Origin: Erodium maritimum
Taxonomy: Eukaryota; Streptophyta; Magnoliopsida; Geraniales; Geraniaceae
Assembly (NCBI GenBank): GCA_963921825.1
Contig: OY997588.1
Location: forward strand, 137,237,203 to 137,301,202
Reading direction: 5' to 3'
Length of the DNA: 64,000 bases
The position numbers and the translations under genes were made by a program. Position 1 is the first letter of the stretch, and each line of letters opens with the position of its first letter. Positions 23,999 through 35,780 of the stretch are shown piece by piece. The notes under the pieces are model-generated. The model was not told the DNA's origin, searched no databases, and saw only the letters and a program-made list of their open reading frames with translations.

Positions 23999-24640
23999 AA
24001 GTGTTGACGATAAATTCGGTCAAATAACATCCTTCCTTTGGGCCGGTATGTTATCCACATGAAAACTTTACAATCGTCACACACCATTCCCACACATGTA
24101 TTCATTGTTCGGCCAATCAATGACCTTCCTTTGGACCAATGCATTGACCGCATGAACAATGAACACACACATCCCGTTATTTTAAAATAAATAAACCTAC
24201 ACACAAGAGGTTACTTTGGCAACTTTATGCGCCGATCCACTCATATAAAATAGGGGACAGAAATAATATAAGTAAGTGCCCAAAACTGAAATTTTTGATA
24301 TCAATATCAAAAGTGAAATTATTTCAAACACTTACTGATCAGATATATGAATCAAATATACAGTACCAGTATCAATACACATAAATACAGACATATTAAC
24401 AATTCAATATATATCACAAGTGGTCACTGTAATTATCATTCACATATATTACCACACGTGTATTCATTGTTCGGCCAATCAATGACCTTCCTTTGGGCCG
24501 AGCATTGACGCATGAACAATGAACACACACATCCCGTTATTTTTAAAAAATAAATATACATACACACAAGAGGCTACTTTGGAAACTTTATGCGTCGATT
24601 CACTTATTCAAAAATAAGGGACAAAATAATATAAGTATGT
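23999..24640. repeat. Direct repeats in the copia 5' leader
   Basis: A block starting 'ttcattgttcggccaatcaa' at 24101 recurs at about 24463 (offset about 362 bp) and includes 'aatgaccttcctttgg', 'catgaacaatgaacacacac', 'atcccgttatttt' and 'acacacaagagg'. A diverged partial copy ('ccttcctttgggccg') is near 24029. The leader between gag and the primer-binding site is about 1.8 kb and otherwise non-coding. Confidence 0.8.
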
Positions 24641-25442
24641 GTCCAAATTTAAAATTTTGATATCAAATATCAAAAGCTTAAAATTATTTTAAGCACCTAC
24701 TTTAATCCATAAAATAAAATTCACGAATCAACACCTTATACATTAATCACATATATAAACATATTTAATCCATAAAACAAAGGATCAATCGTATATAGCA
24801 TGTGATAAAGCTAATGTATAATCTGACTATGCATGATGCATCAGTACCGAAACCATACATATTAACAAAATAATAAGTAAAAGCCACAAACAATGCCACT
24901 GAAACCATGCATGCGTATACACAGTTAAGCCAAAACTTAATTTTGCATAAAACACATGGTTAACACCAAGTTAAGCCAAAATAAATCGGTAAATCCAGCA
25001 ATACCAAAACCATATACATGTATGTGTATGAATCAATAGTGCATAACCAAACACAATATGTAAACCAAACGTAGTGATTGATTTAAAATATCATGTTTGT
25101 CTCAAATAATGACATATTTTGCACAATCCATTCAAGGTATTGCATAATTACCAAAATGCAAATCTGTTTAAGATTTTACAAAAGAATTAAAAAGTTTCAT
25201 TCATAGATCAGTTCACCAAGTTTAGGGTTTTGCAAAAATTACGAAACTGCCAATAACACATCATTCACGCACAACTCATGTGCATGTAGAGAAAAAGTCA
25301 AAAGCCAATAACTCTTAGTCTGATACAAACGTCCGGTTATCATGTAATCAAGTCATACAATCAGGTTGGGCAACACACAGTGAATCGAAGAAATCACACC
25401 ACAAAGGCAATCAAATAAATCCCAATAATTTAACTGAAGCGT

Positions 25443-25455
25443 GGCTCTGATACCA
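25443..25455 (-). promoter_or_regulatory. Primer-binding site (initiator Met tRNA)
   Basis: On the - strand it reads 'tggtatcagagcc', the standard plant primer-binding site complementary to the 3' end of initiator tRNA-Met. It lies 2 bp inside the 5' LTR. Confidence 0.95.
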
Positions 25456-25457
25456 CT

Positions 25458-25882
25458 TGTTAGAACACTAATCGAATCCCCTAACAACTCAACGCTTAGT
25501 CAAATAATCAGGATTTAATTATAGAACAACATAGAAAATGTATCTGATGATTCCATGTCGATGACGAGAACAAGAATGGTTTTGGCCTTCCACAGATTAA
25601 TCCCTTATGCTCTCTGTGTGCTCTCACTATACGGATAGGGATGGATGAGAAAGAAAGACGACGGATTAATCTTGGGGACCAAACCCTAATACCTTTATAT
25701 ATAACTTTTTTTGAATAAAACTCATTACTCTAATCAGATTTATATTGGGTATCACTCATTGCAAAGCCCATACTCATTATAATGTTTTAAATCGGGATTC
25801 CCAAGCCCAATACGAATCATTGACCCCAAATATATTTGTCCAATTTGTAAGCCCACACGTTGGATTATAAAATAATCCAACA
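25458..25882 (-). repeat. 5' LTR of the copia element
   Basis: 425 bp, tgtt...aaca, near-identical to 19938-20360. Confidence 0.93.
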
Positions 25883-27085
25883 GACATGTCAACCATTAAG
25901 AAAATAGGATGCTCTAAACAATGAACAAAGAAAAAGGGTCTTAGTACCAAATTTATCAACCATTAAGTTCCTACAAACAGAGCCTTCGACCAAAACCTTG
26001 AAACTATAACCGAAGATAACAAACATGAAAAATAAACCTCCAAAGGAAAGGCAAACCGCCAACTCCACAACAACATACAGAAAAATCCGGCAAGTGCACA
26101 ATCCCTAACTCAAACAACCCAAAACTATCGGAGCCACAAAAACTCCGGCACACAGGTGGCCAACAACACAGAACAATAAAGTTACCCTCTAACCCCGATC
26201 TAGACAAGTCTGTAACACAAGCATCAAAGCCCAACTCTCGACGCCGGCCAGCACCAGGTCGTCGAGTCTCCACCACAACCGTGGCCAGAGAAGAAAGACT
26301 GTCTAGAACGAAAATCAGAGGAAGGGTAGTAAGAGTAAGAGGACAAACCCGAGGGAGTCATATCTCTCGAGTGTAACTACTGGAAGCGACGAGTCAGACC
26401 CAAAACACGACGATCTTCATCAGAGAGGCTAAGAAGCGTGCCCCACGACTGAATCAGGTATCGGACGCCGAGATCTGAGAAGAGAGAAGAAGACGGAGCC
26501 ACCACATTAACGAGAGAACCCCTAACCTGTGACAATTCTTACCGAAAGAGGAAAAGTCGGCCCACGGTCATATCCAAGCTACTCCAACCCTCCACGCACG
26601 GAGAAAAAGCCATTGGCCACTAGATCGCTAACCCAAGGAACAAAAACCCAACAAAGAATAGAGCCCCACTCATAACTCATACCATCTTCCAAACCATGCC
26701 AAACTGACAAGACCCCTCATCAGAGTCCTAGACATTCCAACGAGATCTGAAGCACCCACACATGACCGAGAACAAAGGGAAACAGAGTGGATCTGGGTAA
26801 GGAATTCCAAAGTCTCCATCAATTGAAGCCAAAAAGAAAATCTGGGGAGAGTCGAACGATGAACAACAAAGGAAACGAGAGACGGAGAAGAAAGGGAAGG
26901 AGGGAAGAAAAAGAAAGAGAAAGCTAAGGAAAGAGGTAAGAGAGAAGCCACTGGCGACCATCTAGCCACAAGGGCCAGCTAATCGACGGCGGCGGTGAAA
27001 ATTAGGGTTGGGTTTTTTTAGAGGAAATGAAGAGCAAAAGCGTAGAAAGAGAAATGTCAGACACTCTTGAGGAGTGTATTAATTA
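25883..27085 (-). mobile_element. 5' part of the retroposon interrupted by the copia element
   Basis: On the - strand it starts near 27085 with a leader rich in 'ctc/ttt', then 'aacccaaccctaattttcac' and 'cgccgccgtcgatt', the same kind of 5' end as at 13790 and 48990. A GC-richer body follows with no protein domain. It continues across the copia insertion into 19937-19776. Frames at 26004-26276 and 26670-26969 show no domain. The 5' limit is approximate and no target-site duplication was found. Confidence 0.55.
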
Positions 27086-27494
27086 CTTCATTCGGTATTG
27101 ATATTCTTAAATCTTAATATTTATTTTTTTGTTATTTTCTACTCCACACAACTAAATGCCCTCTTTCAACGGAAAAACTAACACGGCCATTTCACCATTT
27201 GGTCATTACCATCCAACAAAAAATGTGAAAAACTAACTAACATTCCAACAATTATTGATGGTTACTTAACCTAAAGAATATCAATTTTGCATCCAGACTT
27301 GGATCAACAAAAGAGTTTCAAGGCCCATAAACGAGTTGGGCCATTTTGTTTATCTGTCGGGTCGGCCAGATCCAAAGCAGAACCATTGTCTTCAACCTCT
27401 GGAATCCAAACCAAACCATATACTCAGAACGTCAGGCAACAACAAAGACACCGCCCCTTGAAACAGCGTCTCCTTCCGAACTCTGAAATCGAAA
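27086..27494 (+). promoter_or_regulatory. Upstream region and 5' UTR of the glycosyltransferase gene
   Basis: AT-rich to about 27290, then GC-richer up to the start codon. I see no strong TATA box in the last 120 bp. The CCGCCCC-like motif near 27450 and the C/T-rich leader fit a housekeeping-type promoter. The exact start of transcription is not visible. Confidence 0.4.
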
Positions 27495-30400
27495 ATGGCG
27501 CCACCCAGTAGATACTTCCTCCCTCTGCTCCTCCTCCTCTCCCTATCAATCCTCTTTCTCCACTCTCACTTCCGCTCCTCTCTCCCCGATTTGATTCCGG
27601 ATCCCAATCCCAGCCTTCTCCGCACCCAAAACCCAGGCCACTCTAGCGATCCCAATTTCACTCTCATTCTCAAGCTCCTTGCCTACAACCGCCTCGCCGC
27701 CCTCTCCCGCTGTCTCCGCTCCCTCGCCCGGGCCGATTACCTCTCCGGCCGAGTCCACCTCCACATCTACCTCGACCATGTCGCCGGTAACGCTTCTTCT
27801 ACTCATTCCCATTTGGACCAGTCGCATGCGATGCTCGAGTTTGTTGATGGGTTCGATTGGAAATTCGGAGAGAAGCTCGTGCACTACCGGACAGGGAACG
27901 TGGGTCTTCAGGCGCAATGGCTGGAAGCGTGGTGGCCGAGCTCGGACGATGAGTTCGTGTACGTTCTGGAGGATGATTTGGAGGTCTCTCCGCTCTTTTA
28001 CAAGTTCATTAGGGGAGTGATTCTCAATTACTATTACAATTCTTCGAATTTTAGTCCCTCGATCTATGGAGCTTCGCTTCAGCGACCAAGGTTCGTCCCA
28101 GGTACCATTTTTGTTTGCAGTTGCTTTGCATTTTTGTGTCACCATTGTTGGGATCATAATTACTTGAAGCTGAAAATGAAAAAAAAAATTGTTTTGCAGA
28201 TGCATCATGAGCTTATGCAATTACCATGTACATAAATCCAAGTGTTTAGTGGATTCAAGTTTTCATTTGTATCAAAATATGAAATGTTTCAATTTTCAGA
28301 TAAATTCTTGATTGAAGGTGTTTGCCATGTATCCTAGTAGGTTCTGTAGTTATACTCTCTTCATTCCAAAGATGAGTCTTCTACTTAAGAAATTAGTTAT
28401 GCAGAGTATCAATCGTATCCTCCTCCTTACTTAGCTATCACCCTTTAGTAGGTTCACACCTACTAGTATGATACGAGGTTAACACCTATAGCATACTAGT
28501 TTGGTGACCAGTCTAGCGATGAATGCTTCTATATTGTAGATGAGATCAGATATGGCTGCAGTATAAATGTTAAATAAGAGACTAAATCAGCGTTGAGTTG
28601 CTGAAACATGGTGGTTTGCGAACTGGCATATTAAATACCCTAATTGTTTTTTTTTTTGAAAAATAAAACATCCCTATTCAGTTTTATCTTGAATTTTTTT
28701 AGCTCTATTGTAATATTGATGGTTGAATAGTGTTTTATGAATAACCTGGTTCAAGTTGTATCTATAGTCATGAGCAAGTACTCCGAGAAATGGTTTAGTG
28801 ACCTATGAGACAGATACTTAATAATAAACTTTCTTAAAGTTGTTGGAAGTATTTCAAGGTTTCTTTTCCTCAATTGTGTATCTCTCATGAAGATACAACT
28901 GTTCATATAGAGTGTATTCGTTGTCTCTGGAAGGTGCAATTTGACACTCCAATTGTGTACCCAAATACAACGGACAGAACTGTCTTTTTGTACCCATTCT
29001 ATTTGAAGTGCCATTCCCGACTTATGGTTTTAGTTAGTTGGCTTCTTTTTTCAATCGGAGCCCTTTATAGAATTTCTTGTGTTCCTTTTGTGAAAGATTT
29101 TTTTTTTAATGTGGATTCACTTGTCTGTTCCTTTGCCGGGTGTTGCTTTCTTACATTACAACCCCTTTGCATGTTTAGATTTTCTGCGTACCATGAAACA
29201 TTTTATGAAATTCATATGTGGCTATAGGTAAACATGGAAACAAGATGAAATTGGATGATGGAACCCAACTTTTCTTGTATCAGTTGGTTGGCACTTGGGG
29301 TCAACTTCTCTTCCCGAAACCTTGGAAAGAGTTCAGGTTGTGGTATGACATCCACAAGGCAAAGGGAATGGTAACTTATCTGCTTAATCTTATCAGCAAT
29401 TCCATTTCTAATTTGTCAAATATCAAATTTTATTGTAACCAGAAGCATTTATGTACAGGTGACAACAGGGTGGTACAAAAGGATGGGAGAGAGGATATGG
29501 ACACCTTGGTTCATCAAATTTATACATTCTCGTGGCTATTTTAATATCTACACCAATTTTCTTCATGAGAGAGCCCTCAGTGTTTCTCACCGTGATGCTG
29601 GTGTCAACTACGGTAAAACAGCAGGGCCAGATTCGATACTTCTGAATGAAAGTAACCTTGATTTCAATCTGTTCGGCATGCAGCCTTTGAGTAATCTGAA
29701 GTGGTATGATTTCTGTTTCAGAGAAGTTTTCCCTCAACAAGTTATAAGCAGCCTCAGTGAACTGGGTTCACTTCTTCAGTCTTCACAAAAACAAGAGACT
29801 ATAATGTTTGTTAGCCTGTTCGAGGTAGCGGAGACAGTCACAAGGAACTTGCTCTGCCACTTTGAGAGGCTAGATGTACGAAACTATGTACTCTTAGGCC
29901 CCAAATCAGACTTGCTTGTTGATCTTGCCAGGCGAGATCACCCTGTGATTGATTCAGATCAGTTTCTGAACACTATGGGTTTCCAAGATTACAGGTCACG
30001 GAGGACCAAGGAGATTTTAGTGAAGGCCTATACAATGAAGAAGAGTTTGGAGTCCGGTTTCAATTCCTTGGTGGTGGGTGGAAACTTGCTCTGGCTTAGC
30101 AGAGACCTGATTCTTGAGTCATTTGATCCAGCCTATGAGTTCTACTCCGGTAATAACTATGATCTTTTCTTTGCCAGAAGTTCCTCTTCAGTGAGGAACA
30201 TATGGGATGATGACCTTCTGCACAAGGTTGCTGAGTCCTTAGATGGTGAAGGTACATTACCAAGAGATGATGCAAATTTTGCAAACATAATGGCTAAGTT
30301 GTTGGAGCAGAGAGGCCAGAGGATGAAACGGGTTGACGAAGCAAACTTAGGGGTCAAAGTAGGCACCAGTAGTGTGAATGGATCGTTGGTAGGGGACGGG

Positions 30401-30523
30401 AAGAAGATGATATACTGGTCGGAGATTGATGTGGATATAATTCAAAAGCGGCTTGAAGAATTGGGTATGTGGGTCATAGATGGCGACTCATCTTGCTCAG
30501 CTGTTGTTTGCCATCAGTCGTAA
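27495..30523 (+). CDS. Putative Golgi type II glycosyltransferase, 3 exons
   Basis: Exons 27495-28101, 29228-29370 and 29459-30523 (604 residues) have GT-AG junctions at every step and an unbroken frame. Residues 8-22 are a hydrophobic signal anchor after a short N-terminus, as in Golgi type II enzymes. 'TLILKLLAYNRLAALSRCL' (56-74) looks like the start of a nucleotide-sugar transferase fold, and 'YVLEDDLEVSP' (156-166) is the acidic metal- and donor-binding type motif (EDD). Exon 2 to early exon 3 carries 'YQLVGTWGQLLFPKPWKEF' and 'TPWFIKFIHSRGYFNIYTNF'. Plants have a small uncharacterised family with this architecture, annotated as transferring glycosyl groups. The acceptor and sugar are unknown, so no symbol is given. 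Introns are 1126 and 88 bp. The start codon is the first ATG of the frame, shortly after a C/T-rich leader. Confidence 0.9.
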
Positions 30524-30990
30524 GCATATCAACTAAAGCTATGTCTCTGACAGGTTCCGTTTTTTTTATGTATCAACACTTCAACAGTACAGTATGTACC
30601 ATGATTTCATATTCTTTGATATTCATCAGACAAATTAAGCATAGCTCATGTTTGTTTGTCTTATGAATTCTTTTCCGGATCTTATCAGACCTTGTAGATA
30701 TGACTTATGAGAGAATAGGTATTATATACTTAACTTTTTTGCATATTTTTTATGCCAAAAAGTTGGAACTTGTATTTTACTTGCACTTTGTATTAACTTA
30801 TTCCAAAATAATAATTGAAAATTTACATACTTAGAGTTATCTCTCTCTCATTACAACTACGAACCTCATTTACCTTATGATACATTCCAGTAAATGCAAT
30901 CAATCAGGAACTCTTGTTATCTTAAGTTATTATATAAAATAGACAAAACGTTACATGGCTGATTAATTGTCATGAAATCTCACTTGATTA
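30524..30990. other. 3' UTR of the glycosyltransferase gene and spacer
   Basis: AT-rich. Possible polyadenylation signals include 'aataat' near 30808. Nothing else recognised. Confidence 0.5.
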
Positions 30991-30999
30991 GCCTCAAAA

Positions 31000-32355
31000 G
31001 TCGAGAACTTGGATAATCAGCACAGGTATGATAAGCTACCTTCCCAAAAAAATTATGACGGATCCGGATGTTTTGGTCTCCCATATTCTAGATTTTGTTA
31101 TTTCCCGGATGACAACTTCTCATCGACAGGAAAGGGAACTAATCCAAATTTATTGGGACTAGCGTTCAGGCTACCCAAACTTTACTTATCCATGATACTC
31201 GGAGGGCCATTCGACTGGACAATTTTACGAAAGTCCTTGGAGACCCGTGGCTATGTGATCCTTGGGTCCAAACGGATTCAAATGACTTGTCATGGCACTA
31301 TGTGAATTCTCTCTTTATCCTAGGTAAAAGAGAGTGGAATGGGGAGAAAATCAAAAATAATTTTAACATTAAAGTCTGAGAGCTTATAGTAGCAATCCCT
31401 CTCTCCGCTTCTCCTGTGGATGATGACTGGTATTGGGCGAAGAATAATAAGGGCCTCTATACTACAAAGAGTGGCTATCGAACCCTATAACAAATGAAGA
31501 GAGACTAGTTCCCCACATGATCATAATCTTTTTGGAATGATACATGGAATGTCAAAACACCTCTACGAGTTCAAATCTTTTTGTGATAGTGCCTCACAAA
31601 CTCTCTACAGGTGGATGAGAATCTCAACACAAGGTGTGTCTCTATATCTCCTCTTTGTCTTATTTGCCTATTAGAATCTGAATCAACATCCCATCTTTTG
31701 TTTCAAGCCCTTTTGCTTGGTATTGTTGGGTTCTCTCGGACCTGTCCCTAATCTATTATCCCGGAATGGATTTCTGGGTACGGTGGGAAAAAGTCCTCCA
31801 ACTCCTAGTGATGTCTTGAAGTCCAAGATGTTTCTATGGTTTTGGAACCTATGGAAGAAAAGAAATAGATTTGTGTGGAATGAAGAACAATTGCTACCGA
31901 CCTCCATGACAATTGCTACAAAGATACATTTTCAGTCTTAGAAGAAAGCAAATGTGAAACCTCAAAGGGTTGGAACCACCAAAACCATTTTTCTCCTGGT
32001 TGGACACCCACTCCGCCGACCTGACTCTTTATAGACACGGATAAGGCTATTTTCTAACATTCAACTCAATCGGGATGAGCCTTCATATGTAGGAATGAGG
32101 CTGGCGCTGTAGGGGAAGGCCAAAATGGCACGATCACAAGTACTCTCTCACCTCCCATGGTTGAGGTTATAACTATCTGTCGGTCATTGCAATGGGAAAA
32201 GAAGGCCAACTGCTCTAGAATCATCGTTCACTCGGATGCATAGGTTGTGGTGAACATGATTTCTGATAATATTGTATTAGCCTCCCAGTTAGGGGGTATT
32301 TTGCAAGACTGTAAGTTACTTTTAAATTCTATTAAGAACGTTCAACTCGTGTTTG
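31000..32355 (+). pseudogene. LINE ORF2 C-terminal remnant (zf-RVT and RNase H), interrupted by a PIF element
   Basis: The stretch 31340-31690 reads 'NGEKIKNNFNIKV', 'AIPLSASPVDDDWYWAKNNK', 'GLYTTKSGYR', then a zf-RVT-like 'WNVKTPLRVQIFL' and 'TRCVSISPLCLICLLESEST', matching the end of plant LINE ORF2. The stretch 32100-32350 is RNase H-like: 'MVEVITICRSLQWEKKANCS', 'RIIVHSDA', 'VVNMISDNIVLASQLGGILQ' and 'NSIKNVQLVFVR'. Stops are frequent. The RNase H tail resumes at 34653 beyond the inserted PIF element. Confidence 0.8.
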
Positions 32356-32747
32356 TTAGAGCATGTACAGTGGAACGGCCCATCGGCCCGACTCGCGTTT
32401 TTGCGGGTCGTCCCGTTGTGGGACGGAAAAAACGCGTCCCGCGTCCCGCAAAAACGCGGACCGGGCCGAGGCCCGCGTCCCACGTCCCACAACCGCGGGA
32501 CGGGCCGAGGCCCGAGTCCCGCGTCCGGCCGCCCTCCAATCCCCGCCTGCCACGTGTCCCTGTAGAAGAAAAAAAATCCGACCGTTTGCCAACGGTTGGA
32601 AACGCTAACAGTTTTTTTATTTATTTAATCTACTTCATTATTTACCATATAAATACCCCAACCCTGTTTTTTTTCACGCACCCATTCTCCAATTTCACTC
32701 TCCCATTCCCAAATTCTACTCTCTCGTTCCCAATATTCTCGTGAATA

Positions 32748-34290
32748 ATGTCGGGCGACAAAGATACCCGTTCACAACCAGCGGATGACGAACAACATAG
32801 GTCCGACGGTGCAGGATTCTCCCCCGAGGAACTAGCACGGAATTTCCGCGATATCTTAATGGAACCTGGTGAGAACTCCGATTTCTCTCCATATATGCAA
32901 CCAAGTTCGAGCTCAGGTAATTTCAAACTATCGTTTAATTTATTGTTTTTTTGTTGTAATTTTTTTTCTAATTTATTTGTTTTGATTTAATTTTTGAAAT
33001 TATTTTTTTAATTTATGTTTTGTAATTTATTTATTTTCAAGGTCAATTCCGTCAACCACAATACAACCCATCGCAGCCACAATTCAACCCATCGCAGCCA
33101 CAATACAACTCATGGTACCAGACGTAGTAACAAGGTTACCAGCCGCAGCCGCAAGGTTACATGTCGCCGCCACAAGGTTACCAGCCGTCGCCGCAAGGTT
33201 ACCAGCTTCAACCACAATTCTATAACTACCCCGATCACCCACTACCCAATTGTCCCAGCACTCGTAGGTCGTCGCAGTCATCCTCTGTCGGACCTTCCCA
33301 ACGACGACCTCGAGCACCACCACAACCACAGAGGACATGGACCATCGAGGCAGGCAGACACCTCATACAGTGCTGGCTCTCGACAACAAGAGACCCGATT
33401 AAGGGAAACTCTCGATCCGGAAACACATTCTGGTGCAATGTTGAGAGGAAGTTCAACGCGACCGGAGAACACTGCCGCTACAAGTGGAATGCTATGAAGA
33501 AACATTGGGCCATAAATCAGTCGCAGACAAGGAGGTTCCTCGGTTATTTGAAGACCTCCAAGAGCGAGTACCACAACGGATGGAACCATGAGGACCACAT
33601 CAGACTGGCGAAGGAAATGTGGTTCAATACCCCGGATGACCAAAAACCAAAGGAGCACCCGAAAAATTTCGACCTCGATCATTGGGTTGCCGAGCTTGAG
33701 GGCAATGAGAAGTTCGCTGTCGAGGAAGGCACCAAGGGTACTGTCCGCCAACAACAACGGCAACAACAATGACAACGCTTGGATGAGGCTGAGAATTATA
33801 GCTCAACCCCACCCACAAGCACAAGGGAAGATTACACACCTCTTGCTGGCGAGTCTCAACAACCAGAATGGGCACCTTCCGATCACAACGAGGGGAGTGA
33901 GGTCCCTCTCAGCAAACACCCTCATCTCATACGGCCGATGCAAGCCCCTCTCAACCAACTCGCCAAACGCGACCGCAAGGCAAGAAGGCATCGAAGAGAA
34001 AGGGGGCCGTCCTCACGGACCAAATAACTGTCTTCTCGGAGCTGGAACGTTTAAGGCAGGAAGGCAACCTAGAAAGGAGCTGCATGCTATACAAGTTAAC
34101 CGAAAAGTGGAAAGCATACTTCGCCAACTACAATGCCATGAAGTAAACGGATACCTCCGACTTCAACGAAGCCGAGTTGGAAGAGCACCAATCGTTGAAG
34201 GCCCGACTTGCGAGAGTCATGAATACCCTTGAAGGTGAAATTGAATTTCTTCGACAACAACAAACACCTCCAGTTCTACCACCACAATGA
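32748..34290 (+). pseudogene. PIF/Harbinger ORF1 (Myb/trihelix-like, NAM-associated type), broken
   Basis: Exon 1 is 32748-32916 (start MSGDKDTRSQ, ending 'PSSSSG') and exon 2 starts at 33042 after an AG acceptor. A glutamine/proline-rich repeat ('QGYQPSPQGYQLQPQFYN') precedes the conserved core at about 33330-33620: 'RTWTIEAGRHLIQCWLSTT', 'GNSRSGNTFWCNVERKFNAT' and 'CRYKWNAMKKHWAINQSQT'. The C-terminal coiled region survives in another frame (33990-34290): 'VFSELERLRQEGNLERSC' and 'EAELEEHQSLKARLARVMNT'. Two adjacent stops interrupt the start of exon 2 (about 33124-33129), a TGA lies near 33770, and a frameshift is needed near 33960. In Harbinger systems this protein helps bring the transposase to the element ends. 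This copy cannot make it intact. Confidence 0.85.
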
Positions 34291-34310
34291 TTCTTGAGCA
34301 TGTATTTTTT

Positions 34311-34312
<2 letters not shown>

Positions 34313-34341
<29 letters not shown>
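34313..34341. repeat. G29 homopolymer
   Basis: Twenty-nine consecutive G after a T-run, just 3' of the ORF1 remnant and inside the PIF element. Confidence 0.9.
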
Positions 34342-34343
<2 letters not shown>

Positions 34344-34652
34344 GTATTAAAAGGGGATGAATAAAACATTTCTATTTGTGTTAAATTTATTTCTTATATT
34401 TTTTTTATTATCATTAATTATTATTTTTCACATTTATTTAGATTTTATATAATTTAAACTGTTTCTGATAAAGAATTAAATAATACATCAAAATGTCAAT
34501 TAATTAACCACTCAACATCCAGTCAACATCCACTAACAATACAAGCCTCTCATTGCAAAACACTAACTATTCTAAGTCCTGAGTCCCACTATTTTGTCCA
34601 GTTAACATGTGAGCCTCACATATAAACCTTTTTTTTATTGTACATGCTCTTA

Positions 34653-34814
34653 AGATGTCATCGTATGATGTAACCCATTGACTTGCTAGGGCTGCTATAT
34701 ATTTCTTTGCATGTCCTTTCGTGGTCAGGATTTATTATTCTTGGTGCACCCGTTTATATCTTGTCGAAAGACAATCTCTAAGTAATGATAACAGGTCAAT
34801 TTCAAAAAAAAAAA
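34653..34814 (+). pseudogene. LINE RNase H tail and poly(A) end, continuing across the PIF insertion
   Basis: It reads on with 'MSSYDVTH' and, after one stop, 'LARAA', the conserved C-terminal RNase H signature ('N..AH.LA.AA'). A 3' UTR and 'tttcaaaaaaaaaaaa' follow, ending at about 34814. The reading joins sensibly to 'QLVFVR' at 32350 once the PIF element and one TTA are removed. Confidence 0.75.
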
Positions 34815-34869
34815 ACTCTTTGCATTCCCAATAAAAATGATTTAGCTAATCTTGTATATTATATTTAGG

Positions 34870-35480
34870 TAAAATTTCAATATAATAACCTGATAAACAT
34901 TTATTTACAATATAATACCCGATACTATTTTTTTTGCAATATAATACCATAACAAACATTTATTTTCAGTTTAGTACCTACCGTTACTTTTCCATCCAAT
35001 TTTGGATGGAAAGTGGTCATGTGAGACACACATGACTCATTTTTTCCAAAATACCAATAATACCCTTAGTTTGATTTTTCAAAATACCAACAATACCCTT
35101 ATAAAAACTGATTTTTTTTTAAAAAAAAAATTGAAATAAAATCTGATTTTTATAGTTTTTTAATAAAAAAATACGAATTTTTATATATTTTTTAAAAGAA
35201 TGATTTTGATGGCAAATTTTGAAAATTTGAAGATAAATGAAAGGTATATTTTGCAAATTGTATGGTTTGAAAACCAATGACATGTTTTTGAAAATTTGAT
35301 TATTAGTAAAAGGTATTTTTGGACTTTTTACACTATTTGGATGGAAAAATAACAGCAAAATAACGATTAAATATTTAACTGGAAATAAATATTTGATAAT
35401 ATATTATATTATAAAAAATAATCTCAAATATTATATTACAAATAAATATTTATCTGGGTATTATATTAAACTTTTTTTGT
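34870..35480. mobile_element. AT-rich element with long terminal inverted repeats
   Basis: The left arm at 34880-35010 and the right arm at about 35335-35470 are inverted copies. Both contain 'aatataata(a/c)cc', 'gataaa(c/t)atttattt', '(a/t)caatataatac' type words and 'ttttccatccaa'. No protein is encoded. It resembles a Mutator-like MITE or foldback element. The precise ends and the target-site duplication are not resolved. Confidence 0.65.
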
Positions 35481-35780
35481 ATATTTATGAATAATCAATT
35501 AACACTAAAAAAAATATAGCTATGAGAGATGTCCATGTGTCAACCCTCAGCCGGCGATGGACGGTCTGATTAGCGCAGAGACGACAAAGTCAGTCGAAAC
35601 AAGGTGAGTAAGGTCTTTTTCTTCCCTAACATTTCAAATCCCATATTATAAACTCCTGTTGATCTCAGCCGTTGAGATTAAAAAATCCAAATGGCATCCA
35701 ACGGTGGGAAGATAAAAAGGAGGGAAACAGCCGTGACCGTCCAATCTCAAATCGCTCACCAGTTCACTTCACTCTCTTAT

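Larger units (their letters stand above)
19938..25882 (-). mobile_element. Ty1/copia LTR retrotransposon, complete ends, defective coding region
   Basis: About 5.95 kb on the - strand. LTRs are at 19938-20360 (3' LTR) and 25458-25882 (5' LTR), each beginning tgtt and ending aaca. Just inside the 5' LTR is a primer-binding site matching initiator-methionine tRNA. Just inside the 3' LTR is a purine tract. The 5-bp flanks are 'gatat' (19933-19937) and 'gacat' (25883-25887), a target-site duplication with one change. Domain order on the - strand is gag, integrase, reverse transcriptase, RNase H, which is copia order. The protein is broken by a deletion and frame changes. The LTRs are close to identical apart from scattered substitutions and 1-2 bp indels, so insertion was fairly recent. 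Confidence 0.93.
32359..34649 (+). mobile_element. PIF/Harbinger DNA transposon carrying only ORF1
   Basis: The left end is 'gagcatgtacagtgg' and the right end is 'attgtacatgctc', terminal inverted repeats of about 11-12 bp. Both sides are flanked by TTA (32356-32358 and 34650-34652), the hallmark 3-bp target-site duplication of PIF/Harbinger. The length is 2291 bp. GC-rich sub-terminal repeats ('gcgtcccgc', 'gggacgggccgagg') lie at 32390-32540. The only coding content is an ORF1-type DNA-binding protein, with no DDE transposase. The element sits inside the RNase H part of a LINE. Confidence 0.92.

Noticed and set aside
25443-25455. tRNA-Met-like sequence
   Set aside because: Only the 13-base primer-binding site is present and no tRNA body follows.
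27546-28220. 224-codon frame on the - strand over glycosyltransferase exon 1
   Set aside because: It is the mirror of a real coding exon and carries no domain of its own.
32342-32608. Arginine/proline-rich frames in all registers
   Set aside because: They come from the GC-rich sub-terminal repeats of the PIF element.
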